Positions 1-9,174 of a stretch of DNA of 64,000 bases are shown here, piece by piece. Made by a program: the position numbers and the translations under genes. The notes below the pieces were generated by a model. It searched no databases. It was given only the letters and a program-made list of their open reading frames with translations, and was not told the origin of the DNA. The DNA is from Burkholderia sp052045245 (GTDB lineage: Bacteria > Pseudomonadota > Gammaproteobacteria > Burkholderiales > Burkholderiaceae). The stretch spans positions 124,001-188,000 of the forward strand of contig NZ_JBQEON010000003.1 in the NCBI RefSeq assembly GCF_052045245.1, in the 5' to 3' direction. Positions within the stretch are counted from its first letter, which is position 1. Each line of letters starts with the position of its first letter.

Positions 1-657
1 TTCTCGATCAACGGCGAGCGCTGTACCGCGGGCTCGCGGATCTTCGTGCAACGCACGATCTACGACCGCTTCGTGCAGGAATTCGCGCGCCGCGCGAACA
101 ACCTGGTGGTCGGCGATCCGTCCGATCCGGCCACGAACCTCGGCGCGATGATCACGCGCCAGCACTGGGAGAAGGTGACGGGCTATATCCGGATCGGCGA
201 GCAGGAAGGCGCGCGCGTGGTCGCGGGCGGCGCGGACAAGCCGGCCGGCCTCGCCGACCATCTGCGCAACGGCAATTTCGTGCGGCCGACCGTGTTCGCC
301 GACGTCGACAACCGGATGCGCATCGCACAGGAAGAGATCTTCGGGCCGGTCGCGTGCCTGATTCCGTTCGAGGACGAGGAAGACGGGCTGCGGCTCGCGA
401 ACGACACGGCGTACGGGCTCGCGTCGTACATCTGGACCCAGGACGTCGGCAAGGTGCATCGCCTCGCGCGCGGCATCGAGGCCGGGATGGTGTTCGTGAA
501 CAGCCAGAACGTGCGCGACCTGCGCCAGCCGTTCGGCGGCGTGAAGGAATCGGGCACCGGACGCGAGGGCGGCGAATACAGCTTCGAGGTGTTCGCGGAG
601 ATCAAGAACGTGTGCATCTCGATGGGTTCGCATCACATTCCGCGCTGGGGCGTGTAA
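1..657 (+). CDS. hpaE: 5-carboxymethyl-2-hydroxymuconate semialdehyde dehydrogenase, C-terminal part
   Basis: NAD-dependent aldehyde dehydrogenase that oxidises the ring-cleavage product of homoprotocatechuate in the 4-hydroxyphenylacetate meta pathway. The gene is cut by the window edge, leaving 218 residues. The visible part opens with the ALDH active-site segment NGERCTAGSR (nucleophilic Cys at visible residue 8) and contains the conserved EEIFGPV and QPFGGVKESG blocks of the family. The family assignment is clear; the choice of HpaE over other aldehyde dehydrogenases rests on the genes that follow it directly (hpaD, hpaF, hpaH, hpaI), which complete the same pathway on the same strand. 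Confidence 0.9.
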   Translation, partial: FSINGERCTAGSRIFVQRTIYDRFVQEFARRANNLVVGDPSDPATNLGAMITRQHWEKVTGYIRIGEQEGARVVAGGADKPAGLADHLRNGNFVRPTVFADVDNRMRIAQEEIFGPVACLIPFEDEEDGLRLANDTAYGLASYIWTQDVGKVHRLARGIEAGMVFVNSQNVRDLRQPFGGVKESGTGREGGEYSFEVFAEIKNVCISMGSHHIPRWGV

Positions 658-713
658 CGGGCGAGGGGCGTCGCGCTGCAAGAACGTCGCCAGAACGATA
701 CGGAGACTTAACG

Positions 714-1562
714 ATGGGCAAACTGTCCCTCGCCGCGAAGATCACGCACGTGCCGTCGATGTACCTGTCGGAAATGCCCGGCCGGCATCACGGCTGCCGT
801 GATGCGGCGATCCGCGGCCACCAGCTGATCGGCGAGCGCTGCCGCGCGCTCGGCGTCGACACGATCGTCGTGTCGGACGTGCATTGGCTCGTCAATGCCG
901 GCTATCACGTGAACTGCAATGCGCGGTTCGCGGGCACTTATACCAGCAACGAGCTGCCGCATTTCATTCGCGACATGCAGTACGCGTATCCAGGCAACCC
1001 GGCGCTCGGCCGCCTGATCGCCGAGACGGCCAGCGCGCGCGGCGTCGCGACACGTGCGCACGAGATCGACAGCCTCGAACTCGAATACGGCACGCTCGTG
1101 CCGATGCGCTACATGAACGGCGACCAGCACTTCAAGGTCGTGTCGATCGCGGGCTGGTGCATGTGGCATCAACTCGACGAAAGCCGGCGCTTCGGCGAAG
1201 CGCTGCTCGAAGCGATCGAAAAGAGCGATTCGAACGTCGCGTTCCTCGCGAGCGGGTCGCTGTCGCACCGCTTCAACGACAACGGCAGCTCCGAGGAATC
1301 GATCCACGAGATCAGCCGCGAATTTTTCCGGCAGGTCGACCTGCGCGTGGTCGAGCTGTGGAAGCAGGGCGATTTCAAGACCTTCTGCGCGATGCTGCCC
1401 GAGTACAACGTGCATTGCCACGGCGAAGGCGGCATGCACGACACGGCGATGCTGCTCGGCCTGCTCGGCTGGGATCGCTACGACAAGCCGGTCGAGATCG
1501 TCACCGACTATTTCGCGAGTTCGGGCACCGGGCAGATCAACGCGATCTTTCCGCTGGCCTGA
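714..1562 (+). CDS. hpaD: 3,4-dihydroxyphenylacetate 2,3-dioxygenase
   Basis: Extradiol ring-cleavage dioxygenase that opens homoprotocatechuate to 5-carboxymethyl-2-hydroxymuconate semialdehyde in the cytoplasm. The product is 282 residues, the usual HpaD length. It matches the E. coli type of the LigB-like (class III) family along its whole length as I remember it, for example THVPSMYLSEMPG, ELPHFIRDMQY, LEYGTLVPMRYMN and GSLSHRF. The start at 714 follows GGAG seven bases upstream and gives the canonical MGKL N-terminus. It lies 56 bp after hpaE and upstream of hpaF, so it belongs to the hpa operon. Confidence 0.95.
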   Translation: MGKLSLAAKITHVPSMYLSEMPGRHHGCRDAAIRGHQLIGERCRALGVDTIVVSDVHWLVNAGYHVNCNARFAGTYTSNELPHFIRDMQYAYPGNPALGRLIAETASARGVATRAHEIDSLELEYGTLVPMRYMNGDQHFKVVSIAGWCMWHQLDESRRFGEALLEAIEKSDSNVAFLASGSLSHRFNDNGSSEESIHEISREFFRQVDLRVVELWKQGDFKTFCAMLPEYNVHCHGEGGMHDTAMLLGLLGWDRYDKPVEIVTDYFASSGTGQINAIFPLA

Positions 1563-1591
1563 ACGCCGCATCACCTATCCGGAGCGTTGCC

Positions 1592-1984
1592 ATGCCACAC
1601 ATCGTCGTCGAATACACCGCGAACATCCGCGACGACGCGCGCATTCCCGCGCTGCTGCGCACGATCAACGCAACGCTGATCGCGCAGGGCGGCGTGTTTC
1701 CGACGGGCGGCATCCGCTCGCGCGCGATCGAGCTGCAGGATTACTGCGTCGCCGACGGCACGGAGGACGATGCGTTCGTCCACGTGACGCTGAAGATCGG
1801 CGCCGGTCGCAGCGACGAAACGAAGAAAGCCGCGTGCGATGCACTGTTCGACGCGATCAAGGGGCATTTCGCGGATTTGTACGCGAAGCGCTATCTCGCG
1901 CTGTCGATGGAGCTGACCGAGTTCAGCGAAAGTGGCTCGTACAAGCACAACAACATTCACGCCCGCTACAAGCGGGCCGGCTGA
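1592..1984 (+). CDS. hpaF: 5-carboxymethyl-2-hydroxymuconate Delta-isomerase
   Basis: Small tautomerase-superfamily enzyme (130 residues, close to the family's ~126) that isomerises 5-carboxymethyl-2-hydroxymuconate. The N-terminus reads MPHIVVEYT. Removal of Met exposes Pro as the catalytic base, as is known for this family. The ATG follows a GGAG 8-11 bases upstream. The gene starts 29 bp after hpaD and ends just before hpaH, matching the enterobacterial order for this pathway. Confidence 0.92.
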   Translation: MPHIVVEYTANIRDDARIPALLRTINATLIAQGGVFPTGGIRSRAIELQDYCVADGTEDDAFVHVTLKIGAGRSDETKKAACDALFDAIKGHFADLYAKRYLALSMELTEFSESGSYKHNNIHARYKRAG

Positions 1985-2003
1985 ACCCCATCCCGATCCG
2001 ACG

Positions 2004-2807
2004 ATGCTCGAACCCGCCATCATCGACCAGCTCGCGCAGCGTCTGCACGACGCCGAGCGCGCGCGCACGCAGATCCGCCAGATCTCGCTCGACCATCCCG
2101 ACATCACGATCGACGACGCGTATGCGATCCAGCGCGCGTGGGTGGCCCTCAAGCTCGCGGAAGGCCGCACGCTGAAAGGGCACAAGATCGGCCTCACGTC
2201 GAAGGCGATGCAGAACACGTCGCAGATCGACGAGCCCGACTACGGCGCGCTGCTCGACGACATGTTCTTCGACGACGGCGGCACGATTCCGACCGGACGC
2301 TTCATCGTGCCGCGCGTCGAGGTCGAGCTCGCGTTCGTGCTCGGCAAGCGGCTCACGGGCCCGAACTGCACGATCTTCGACGTGTACGACGCGGTCGACT
2401 ACGTGGTGCCGGCGCTCGAGATCATCGATGCGCGCAGCCAGTCGATCGACCCCGATACGAAGCGGCCGCGCAAGGTGTTCGACACGATCGCGGACAACGC
2501 GGCCAACGCCGGCGTCGTGATCGGCGGGCGGCCGGTGCGGCCGCAGGACGTCGACCTGCGCTGGGTCGCGGCGATCATGTCGCGCAACGGGGTGGTCGAG
2601 GAAACGGGGGTCGCGGCCGGCGTGCTGAACCATCCGGCCAATGGCGTCGCGTGGCTCGCCAACCGGCTGGCGCGTTTCGACGTCGCGCTGGAACCGGGGC
2701 AGATCGTGCTCGGCGGCTCGTTCACGCGGCCGTGCGCTGCGCGGCCCGGCGACACGTTCAGTGTTGATTACGGCCCGCTCGGGACGATCCAGTGCTACTT
2801 CGAGTGA
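2004..2807 (+). CDS. hpaH: 2-oxo-hepta-3-ene-1,7-dioate hydratase
   Basis: Metal-dependent hydratase of the fumarylacetoacetate hydrolase superfamily that adds water to 2-oxohept-3-enedioate, giving the substrate of HpaI. The 267-residue length equals that of E. coli HpaH. Conserved blocks seen are GHKIGLTSKAMQ near residue 58, EVELAFVLG near 109 (Glu metal ligands) and the ending GSFTRPCAARPGDTFSVDYGPLG. The chosen start gives the usual HpaH length; longer in-frame starts would run back into hpaF. It sits 19 bp after hpaF and 12 bp before hpaI. Confidence 0.94.
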   Translation: MLEPAIIDQLAQRLHDAERARTQIRQISLDHPDITIDDAYAIQRAWVALKLAEGRTLKGHKIGLTSKAMQNTSQIDEPDYGALLDDMFFDDGGTIPTGRFIVPRVEVELAFVLGKRLTGPNCTIFDVYDAVDYVVPALEIIDARSQSIDPDTKRPRKVFDTIADNAANAGVVIGGRPVRPQDVDLRWVAAIMSRNGVVEETGVAAGVLNHPANGVAWLANRLARFDVALEPGQIVLGGSFTRPCAARPGDTFSVDYGPLGTIQCYFE

Positions 2808-2819
2808 GGAGACCAAACG

Positions 2820-3623
2820 ATGCAGATGCCGTCGAATGACTTCAAGGCCGCGCTCGCGCGCGGCGACGCGCAAGTCGGGATGTGGCTCGGCCTGGCGAAT
2901 CCGTATAGCGCCGAAGTGGTTGCGGGCGCCGGTTTCGACTGGCTGCTGATCGACGGCGAGCATGCGCCGAACACGGTGCCGACGATCCTCGCGCAGTTGC
3001 AGGCGATCGCGCCGTATCCGTCGCATCCGGTCGTGCGCGTGCCGTGGAACGATCCGGTGATCTTCAAGCAGGTGCTCGATCTCGGCGTGCAGACGCTGCT
3101 CGTGCCGATGGTGCAGAGCGCCGACGAAGCGCGCGCGGCGGTGGCCGCAACGCGTTATCCGCCGCACGGGATTCGCGGCGTCGGCAGTGCGCTTGCGCGG
3201 GCGTCGCGGTGGAATCGGGTCGGCGAGTACCTGCATCGCGCGAACGACGAGATGGCCGTGCTCGTGCAGGTCGAGACGCGGGCCGGGCTCGATGCGATCG
3301 ATGCGATTGCGCGCGTCGAAGGTGTCGACGGCGTGTTCATCGGGCCGGCCGATCTCGCGGCGGATCTCGGGCATCTCGGCAATCCGGGGCATCCGGATGT
3401 GCAGGCGGCGATCGACGGTGCGATCCGGGCGATCCAGGCGGCAGGGAAGGCGCCGGGGATTCTCGGCGCGGATGAAGCGGCGGCGCGGCGGTATCTGGAA
3501 GCGGGGGCGTTGTTTGTCGCGGTGGGGGTGGATACGACGCTGCTGGCAAGGAGTGCGGAGGCGCTGGCGGCGCGGTTCAAGGGGAAGGGGGAAGCCGGGA
3601 AGAAGGGTGATGGGACGTATTGA
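2820..3623 (+). CDS. hpaI: 4-hydroxy-2-oxo-heptane-1,7-dioate aldolase
   Basis: Class II (divalent metal) pyruvate aldolase of the HpcH/HpaI family that cleaves 4-hydroxy-2-oxoheptanedioate to pyruvate and succinate semialdehyde, the last reaction of the pathway. The 267-residue product carries LLIDGEHAPN (catalytic His about residue 48), PVVRVPWND, QVETRAGLDA (metal Glu) and FIGPADLAADLG (metal Asp). A GAGGAG-type ribosome site precedes the ATG at 2820; a second ATG two codons later is possible. The C-terminus ends in a short Gly/Lys-rich tail. It is the last gene of the operon; the next gene is on the other strand. Confidence 0.95.
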   Translation: MQMPSNDFKAALARGDAQVGMWLGLANPYSAEVVAGAGFDWLLIDGEHAPNTVPTILAQLQAIAPYPSHPVVRVPWNDPVIFKQVLDLGVQTLLVPMVQSADEARAAVAATRYPPHGIRGVGSALARASRWNRVGEYLHRANDEMAVLVQVETRAGLDAIDAIARVEGVDGVFIGPADLAADLGHLGNPGHPDVQAAIDGAIRAIQAAGKAPGILGADEAAARRYLEAGALFVAVGVDTTLLARSAEALAARFKGKGEAGKKGDGTY

Positions 3624-3753
3624 GGAAAACGCGAGCTGCCTCGGTTCGCCCCTGGGTCCTCCGGCAAGAAGGCCTGAGCGGCGTCCGACGAAGCGGGAGA
3701 GCGACGCGCCTCAAGCAGCACGCGTCACGCTCCCCCTCGTCATATCGTGAACG

Positions 3754-4845
3754 TCAGAACCGCTGCTGAATCCCCGCCGTCACGCCAACCTGCGTGGTGC
3801 CATACCCGTTGAAATCCCGCGACACACCGACTTTCTGTCCATGCTGCGCGATCGCGAACGCGCCGGCTGCATACAGCACCGTGCGCTTCGACAGCGCGTA
3901 ATTCGCGCGCACCGACACCAGCGTCGGATCGGCATCGCTGCCGCCCTTGATGTTCTGGTGATAGACGGCCGCGATCATCGAGAACGTCGGCGTGAACTGG
4001 TACGACCCACCCAGCCAGACCATGTCGCTCAACTGATTCGCGGCGCTCGTGTGATACGTGCGCCGATAGTTGCGATAGCCGGCCATCGTCTTCAGGTTGC
4101 CGAAGTCGTAGCTCAGGCCCGCGTGGATGCCCTGGATATAGTTGACGGTATCGGCCGGCGTGACGCTGTCGGCCGCGCCGTTCTGCCGGTCGAACGTGAC
4201 GACCGCCGCGAACGGGCCGGTCTCGTAGCCGACCGCGAAGTCGTACTTCGAGCTGGTCTTCACGCTGCCGGGCACGTTGCCGAAGCCGTACAGCGCGCCG
4301 AACTTGAAGCCGCCGACCTCGCCGTCGTAGCGCACGGCGTTCGACGAACGCGTGAAGAGGCCGTCCTTGCGGCCGCCGGTCGCCATCGACGACGTCGCCC
4401 ACGAGTAGTTCTGCGCGTAACCCATCGGGTCGAACGGCAGCATGTAGTCGTAGGTGACGGTGAAGTTGCGGCCGAGCGAGAGTTCGCCCCACTTGCCTTT
4501 GAGGCCGACCGTCGCGCGGCGCGCGAAGATCGAGTCGGGGCCGTCGTCGAGCGCGCCGTTCGCGAGATCGATCCCGCTTTCGAGGCGGAACACGGCCTTC
4601 AGCCCGCCACCGAGATCCTCGACGCCGCGCAAGCCCCAGCGCGACGTGTTCTTGTTCCCCGACTTCAGCTTGAACGAATTGCCGCCCTGCGGCGCCGCAT
4701 GGTTCGTGTATTCGATGCCGGCGTCCATGATCCCGTACATCGTGACCGACGATTGCGCGTGCGCGGCGCCTGCCGCGAGGCCGGCGACGGCGGCCGATCC
4801 GGTCAGGACGGCGATGCGAAGGGAACGTTCTGCGCGTGACTTCAT
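3754..4845 (-). CDS. Gram-negative trimeric porin (OmpC/OpcP-like)
   Basis: Outer-membrane general diffusion porin, 363 residues. The N-terminus is a classical Sec signal peptide ending AHAQSSVTMYG, and the mature protein has the Burkholderia/Neisseria porin signatures SRWGLRGVEDLGGGLKAVF and an alternating beta-strand pattern, ending in the C-terminal Phe (IQQRF) recognised by the BAM complex. AAGGAG lies 8-13 bases before the ATG at 4845. It converges on hpaI and may serve uptake for the neighbouring catabolic or ABC genes; the substrate is not deducible. Confidence 0.9.
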   Translation of the reverse strand: MKSRAERSLRIAVLTGSAAVAGLAAGAAHAQSSVTMYGIMDAGIEYTNHAAPQGGNSFKLKSGNKNTSRWGLRGVEDLGGGLKAVFRLESGIDLANGALDDGPDSIFARRATVGLKGKWGELSLGRNFTVTYDYMLPFDPMGYAQNYSWATSSMATGGRKDGLFTRSSNAVRYDGEVGGFKFGALYGFGNVPGSVKTSSKYDFAVGYETGPFAAVVTFDRQNGAADSVTPADTVNYIQGIHAGLSYDFGNLKTMAGYRNYRRTYHTSAANQLSDMVWLGGSYQFTPTFSMIAAVYHQNIKGGSDADPTLVSVRANYALSKRTVLYAAGAFAIAQHGQKVGVSRDFNGYGTTQVGVTAGIQQRF

Positions 4846-5000
4846 TGACGGTGTCTCCTTGGTTCTTGTGGGTTGGGTGAAACGGATACGCGGCGCGCAG
4901 CGCGTCGCGGCGAATGCCATGCGGCATCCGCCGAGCGGATTTCGATACGGGATGCGCGCCTGAATGCAGGCGCGGCGGCGCGTGAGCCGCCGCGCCCGGG

Positions 5001-6068
5001 TCAGCCTGCTGTCGCGAACGCCCAGCAGTCGTTGGTCGGGAATTCGATCCAGTGCTTGCCGGCCGCGCGCGGCACGTGGCCGAACGCGCGCAGGCGCATC
5101 TCGCCGCAATGGAACAGGTATTCCCAGCGATCGCCGAGGTACATCGACGTGACGAGGTCCGCCTGCAGCCGGTTCGCGCCGGGGCCGTCGGCGACCTGCA
5201 CGCGTTCGAGGCGGATCACGGCCTGCGCGTCCTGGCCCGGCGCGAACGTGTCGCGGGCGAGCGCCTGCAGTTCCCAGCCGTCGCCAGCCAGCGTCACGCG
5301 TTCGCCGTCGACGGCCGCGACGCGCGCGTCGATGCGGTTGTTGCTGCCCATGAATTCGGCCGTATACAGCGAGCGCGGCGCGCCGTACAGCTCGGCCGGC
5401 GTGCCTTCCTGTTCGATGCGGCCGTTGCGCAGCAGCAGGATGCGATCGGACATCGCCATCGCCTCGGTCTGGTCGTGCGTCACGCAGAGCGCCGACAGCC
5501 CGAGCGACACGATCAGCTCGCGCAGCCACGCACGCGCTTCCTCGCGCAGCTTCGCGTCGAGGTTCGACAGCGGCTCGTCGAGCAGGATCACCGGCGGGTT
5601 GTAGACGAGCGCACGTGCAATCGCGACGCGCTGCTGCTGGCCGCCCGACAACTGGTGCGGAAAGCGTTCGGCGAGATGGCCGAGACCGAGCTGGTCGAGC
5701 GCGGTCTGCACGCGGCGCTTCTGTTCGGCCGGTGCGACGCGGCGCAGCTTGAGCCCGTAGCCGACGTTGTCGGCGACGGTGCGGTGCGGCCACAGCGCGT
5801 ACGACTGGAACACGAGGCCGAGCGAACGTTGTTCGACGGGCAGGTCGACGCGCTGCGCGCCGTCGAAGAACACGCGGTCGTCGAGCTGGATGCGGCCGTC
5901 GGACGGTTGTTCGAGACCGGCCACCGCACGCAGCAGCGTGGTCTTGCCGCTGCCCGACGCGCCGAGCAGGCACACGACTTCGCCGGCCTTCAGTTCGAAC
6001 GACACGCCCTTGAGGATCGGGTTGGCGCCGTAGCTGAGATGCAGGTCGTCGACGATGAGCTTATCCAT
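5001..6068 (-). CDS. ABC importer ATP-binding protein (FbpC/AfuC/PotA-like)
   Basis: Nucleotide-binding subunit of a binding-protein-dependent importer, 355 residues. Walker A GASGSGKT is at residues 36-43, the Q-loop at VFQSYALWPH, the signature LSGGQQQR near 141-148, followed by Walker B (VILLDEP) and the H-loop (CVTHDQTEA). A C-terminal TOBE-like regulatory domain of about 110 residues follows. The start codon overlaps the last 8 bp of the permease gene, so the two are translationally coupled. Family members move ferric iron, polyamines, or hexose phosphates (AfuABC); the sequence does not decide which. Confidence 0.9.
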   Translation of the reverse strand: MDKLIVDDLHLSYGANPILKGVSFELKAGEVVCLLGASGSGKTTLLRAVAGLEQPSDGRIQLDDRVFFDGAQRVDLPVEQRSLGLVFQSYALWPHRTVADNVGYGLKLRRVAPAEQKRRVQTALDQLGLGHLAERFPHQLSGGQQQRVAIARALVYNPPVILLDEPLSNLDAKLREEARAWLRELIVSLGLSALCVTHDQTEAMAMSDRILLLRNGRIEQEGTPAELYGAPRSLYTAEFMGSNNRIDARVAAVDGERVTLAGDGWELQALARDTFAPGQDAQAVIRLERVQVADGPGANRLQADLVTSMYLGDRWEYLFHCGEMRLRAFGHVPRAAGKHWIEFPTNDCWAFATAG

Positions 6069-7833
6069 GAAGTTTCACTCCGAAGCGCAGGGCCACGCCG
6101 AGACCGGCGCCGACCATCGCGATGTTGATGACAGAGAGCGCGGCGACCTGATCGACGGCGCCGGTCGCCCACAGCGACACGAGCAGCGCGCCGATCACTT
6201 CGGTGCCGGGCGACAGCAGATAGACGGCGGTCGAGTATTCGCGCTCGAAGATCATGAAGATCAGCAGCCACGCAGCGAGCAGGCCGAAGCGCACGAGCGG
6301 CAGCGTCACGTCGAGCGACACGCGGCTGCGCGTCGCGCCGACGCTGCGGCCGGCTTCCTCGAGCTCGGGGCCGACCTGCAGCAGCGCGCTCTGGATGAGC
6401 CGCATCCCGTACGCGAGCCACACGACCGTGTATGCGATCCAGATGCTCCACATCGAGTTCTTCAGCTCGCGCAGGCCCGGGACGAACAGGAAGATCCACA
6501 GGAACGCGAGACCGGCGAGCAGGCCCGGCACCGCGCGCGGCAGCAGCACGAGGTAGTCGAGCAGTTTCGTCGCCCAGTCGTTGCGGCGGTGGCCGGCGAA
6601 CGCGACGAGCGAGTAGAAGCCGACCGCGAGCGCACCGCCGATCACGCCGATGCCGAGCGTGTTGACGATCGCGCGCACGAGGTTGTCCTGCTCGAACAGC
6701 TCGATGAAGTTCGACAGCGTCAGCACTTCGGTGAGCGCGACGCCTTCGCCCCAGTTGGTCACGAACGCGCGCAGCACGATGCCCGAGATCGGCACGATCA
6801 CGGTCAGCATCAGCCACAGCGCGACGATCGCGAGCGCGACCCAGCGCCACACGCCGAGCGGCAGCACCGTCGCGCGGCCGGCCTTGCCCTTCACGGTGAC
6901 GAAACGGTTGGCCGTCTTCAGCAGGCGGCGCTGCAGCAGCACGAGCGGGAACGTGATCGCGACGATGCACACCGCGACCGCGGCCATCAGGTGATACGAC
7001 GGCACGCCGAGCTTGTTGGTCAGCTTGTACAGGTAGGTCGCGAGCACGAGGTGGCCTTCCGGATCGCCGAGCACGAGCGGCAGCCCGAACACCTCGAAGC
7101 CGAGGAAGAACACGAGCACGCCGGCGAACAGCAGCGCGGGCATCGTCATCGGCAGGCTCACGTCGAGCGCGACGCGGAACGGGCGGGCGCCCGTCACGCG
7201 CGCGGCTTCCTCGACGTCCGAGCCGAGGTTGCGCAGCGCGGCCGACGAGTACAGGTAGACGTGCGGCACGTGCGTGAGGCCGACGATCACCGTGATCGCG
7301 AAGATCGAATAGACATTCCAGGGCACGTCCTGCACCCCGAACAGTTCCTTGAACCACACCGAGTAGAAGCCGACCGGGCCGGCCGCGACCACGTAGCCGA
7401 ACGCGAGCACCATCGGCGACACGAACACGGGCGTGAGCAGCAGCGGTTCGAGCCAGCGGCGGCCGGGCAGGTCGGTGCGCACCATCAGGAACGCGAGGAT
7501 GCCGCCGAGCGGAATCGAGATGAACAGCATCCCGCCGGCGATGATGAACGAGTTCTTCACGGCGGACCAGAAGTCCGGATCGGTGAAGATGAAGCGGAAG
7601 CCTTCGATGCCGAGCGTCTTGTTCGCGTCGAAGAACGGCGCGGACAGCAGGCTCTGGAACAGGATGAAGCCGAGCGGCAGCGCGACCGCGACGGTGAGCA
7701 CCGCGACGACGATCCAGCGCAGCATGCCGGCGAGCGGCTGCAGGCCGTTGGCCGGCAGCGCGGGAATCGCGCCGCCCTGGCCGGTGGAGGGCGGAACGGC
7801 CGGCGCCGCTCCGCGAGTGCTGGTTGAAAGCAT
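6061..7833 (-). CDS. ABC importer permease, two fused transmembrane domains
   Basis: Inner-membrane permease of 590 residues with about twelve hydrophobic segments: a tandem fusion of two binding-protein-dependent transport domains, as in FbpB/AfuB. Each half carries an EAA coupling loop: EEAARVTGARPFRVALDVSLP in the first and EEAGRSVGATRSRVSLDVTLP in the second. The N-terminal ~35 residues are Pro/Gly/Ala-rich and probably cytosolic. It lies between the binding protein (115 bp upstream) and the ATPase (8 bp overlap), forming a complete three-gene importer. Confidence 0.9.
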   Translation of the reverse strand: MLSTSTRGAAPAVPPSTGQGGAIPALPANGLQPLAGMLRWIVVAVLTVAVALPLGFILFQSLLSAPFFDANKTLGIEGFRFIFTDPDFWSAVKNSFIIAGGMLFISIPLGGILAFLMVRTDLPGRRWLEPLLLTPVFVSPMVLAFGYVVAAGPVGFYSVWFKELFGVQDVPWNVYSIFAITVIVGLTHVPHVYLYSSAALRNLGSDVEEAARVTGARPFRVALDVSLPMTMPALLFAGVLVFFLGFEVFGLPLVLGDPEGHLVLATYLYKLTNKLGVPSYHLMAAVAVCIVAITFPLVLLQRRLLKTANRFVTVKGKAGRATVLPLGVWRWVALAIVALWLMLTVIVPISGIVLRAFVTNWGEGVALTEVLTLSNFIELFEQDNLVRAIVNTLGIGVIGGALAVGFYSLVAFAGHRRNDWATKLLDYLVLLPRAVPGLLAGLAFLWIFLFVPGLRELKNSMWSIWIAYTVVWLAYGMRLIQSALLQVGPELEEAGRSVGATRSRVSLDVTLPLVRFGLLAAWLLIFMIFEREYSTAVYLLSPGTEVIGALLVSLWATGAVDQVAALSVINIAMVGAGLGVALRFGVKLHG

Positions 7834-7948
7834 GAGTTCACCCCTGCGGCCATCCGGATGGCCGCCTCTAGGAAGTCGGTAAGGGGAAGGGGCCGCCCGC
7901 GCGGCGTGTGGCGTGCGGCGGGCGGCTGATGGTCAGTGAATCAGCGGA

Positions 7949-9049
7949 TCAGCGCTTGATCGACTGCTGCCATTGCTTCAGGAACGCGAGCCGCTTCGAC
8001 TGGTCGAGATAGACGAGCAGGCCGGTGCCGATCTGGATCGGCTTCAGCGAATCGCCGAGTTCCTTCGTGAGGGTCGCGGCCGACGTTTCGCCGGTCACGT
8101 CCGCGCGGATCGCGTAGAGGTTCGCCTGGTTCGCGATCAGCGTCTGGCCGCGCTTCGACAGCAGGTAGTCGACCCACAGCTTCGCGGCGTTCGGGTTCTT
8201 CGCCTTCTTCGAGATCGTGGCGAGTCGGCTCACGACCTGCGTGTAGTCCTTCGGAAACACATAGCCGATCGACTTGTCCTTCTTCGCCTTCGCGTAGGCA
8301 TACGAACCGATGATGTTGTAGCCGATCAGGTTCTCGCCCGACGAAATGCGCTCCATCATCGCGCCGGTGCTCGACTGCAGTTTCGGGCCGGTCGCGCCGA
8401 TCGCCTTCACGAGCTCCCACGTGACCTTCTCGTTCACGTGCGCGTCCTGCGTCAGGTAGTTGAAGCCGACCCCCGACTTCTCGATGTCGTAGGTCGTGAC
8501 CTTGCCCTTGAACTTGTCGGCCTGCGTGGTGAGCAGCTTGATCAGGTCGGCGCGGGTCTTCGGCACCTCGTTCTCGGGGATCAGGCGCTTGTTGTAGACG
8601 ATCGCGAGCGGCTCGAACGTCGTGCCGTACGCCTGCTTCTGGTATTGCGCCCATTGCGGCACGTTCGGGCTTTCGGGCGAATCGTACGCCGCCATCAGGC
8701 CGTCGTTGACGAGCTTGACCTGCAGGTCCATCGCCGAGCTCCACAGCACGTCGGCGCTGGTGCTGCTCGCCGCGTTCTCGCTGATGTAGCGGTTGTACAG
8801 CTCGGTGCTGTTCATGTCGTTGTACTCGACCTTCACGCCGTACAGGCTTTCGAAGTCCTTGATCAGCGGGCGCACGAGGCCCGTGTCGGTGGTCGAGTAG
8901 ACGATCAGCTTGCCCTCCTGCTTCGCGGCGTCGACGACACCCTGGTAGTTACCCGGATATCCGGCCGGAACCTGCGCGGCGGCGCCGCCGGCGGCGGTGC
9001 CCAGGACGATCGCCAGCGCGGCGGCGAGCTGCTTTGGTGCAAACGGCAT
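7949..9049 (-). CDS. ABC importer periplasmic binding protein (AfuA/FbpA-like)
   Basis: Periplasmic solute receptor, 366 residues, of the family 1 extracellular binding proteins. A Sec signal peptide covers about residues 1-25 and ends GGAAAQ. The mature protein starts AGYPGNYQGVVDAAKQEGKLIVYSTTD, typical for AfuA/FbpA relatives. I do not see the paired C-terminal tyrosines characteristic of classical FbpA iron sites, so an organic or phosphorylated solute is as plausible as iron. It heads the importer operon and is divergent from a TctD-like regulator. Confidence 0.85.
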   Translation of the reverse strand: MPFAPKQLAAALAIVLGTAAGGAAAQVPAGYPGNYQGVVDAAKQEGKLIVYSTTDTGLVRPLIKDFESLYGVKVEYNDMNSTELYNRYISENAASSTSADVLWSSAMDLQVKLVNDGLMAAYDSPESPNVPQWAQYQKQAYGTTFEPLAIVYNKRLIPENEVPKTRADLIKLLTTQADKFKGKVTTYDIEKSGVGFNYLTQDAHVNEKVTWELVKAIGATGPKLQSSTGAMMERISSGENLIGYNIIGSYAYAKAKKDKSIGYVFPKDYTQVVSRLATISKKAKNPNAAKLWVDYLLSKRGQTLIANQANLYAIRADVTGETSAATLTKELGDSLKPIQIGTGLLVYLDQSKRLAFLKQWQQSIKR

Positions 9050-9108
9050 GTCTTCCTCCAGTTCTGCGTGTGTGTTGTTCGAGTGACGCGGATGTTAATT
9101 GCGAGGCA

Positions 9109-9135
9109 CTTTCAGCCTGCTTTCATTTCGGTTCA
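9109..9135. promoter_or_regulatory. Phased TTCA repeats between importer and two-component genes
   Basis: In the 125-bp divergent intergenic region TTCA recurs at about 9111-9114, 9122-9125 and 9132-9135, a spacing of 10-11 bp, within CTTTCA, CTTTCA and GGTTCA. OmpR-family regulators usually bind direct repeats on one face of the helix, so this is a candidate site for the adjacent response regulator. The functional claim is inference. Confidence 0.4.
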
Positions 9136-9174
9136 CAATAGCGTCCTTTGTGTCATGGATTTCCCGAGGTTCCC

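Noticed and set aside
1923..3392. 489-codon minus-strand frame over hpaH/hpaI
   Set aside because: No recognisable motif, His/Arg-rich; antisense to two well-identified enzymes.
1..3623. hpa operon as a possible novel pathway
   Set aside because: Every gene matches the known homoprotocatechuate meta-cleavage route in order and length.
3754..5973. Porin frame stays open far upstream through the ATPase gene (739 codons)
   Set aside because: A signal peptide and a strong ribosome site define the porin start at 4845; the upstream part is Arg/Pro/Ala-rich shadow of the ATPase gene.
6055..7827. Very long open frame (590 codons) on the plus strand opposite the permease gene
   Set aside because: Composition is Arg/Glu/His/Asp-rich without any fold or motif; it is the antisense shadow of a GC-biased gene whose minus-strand product has clear ABC permease domains.
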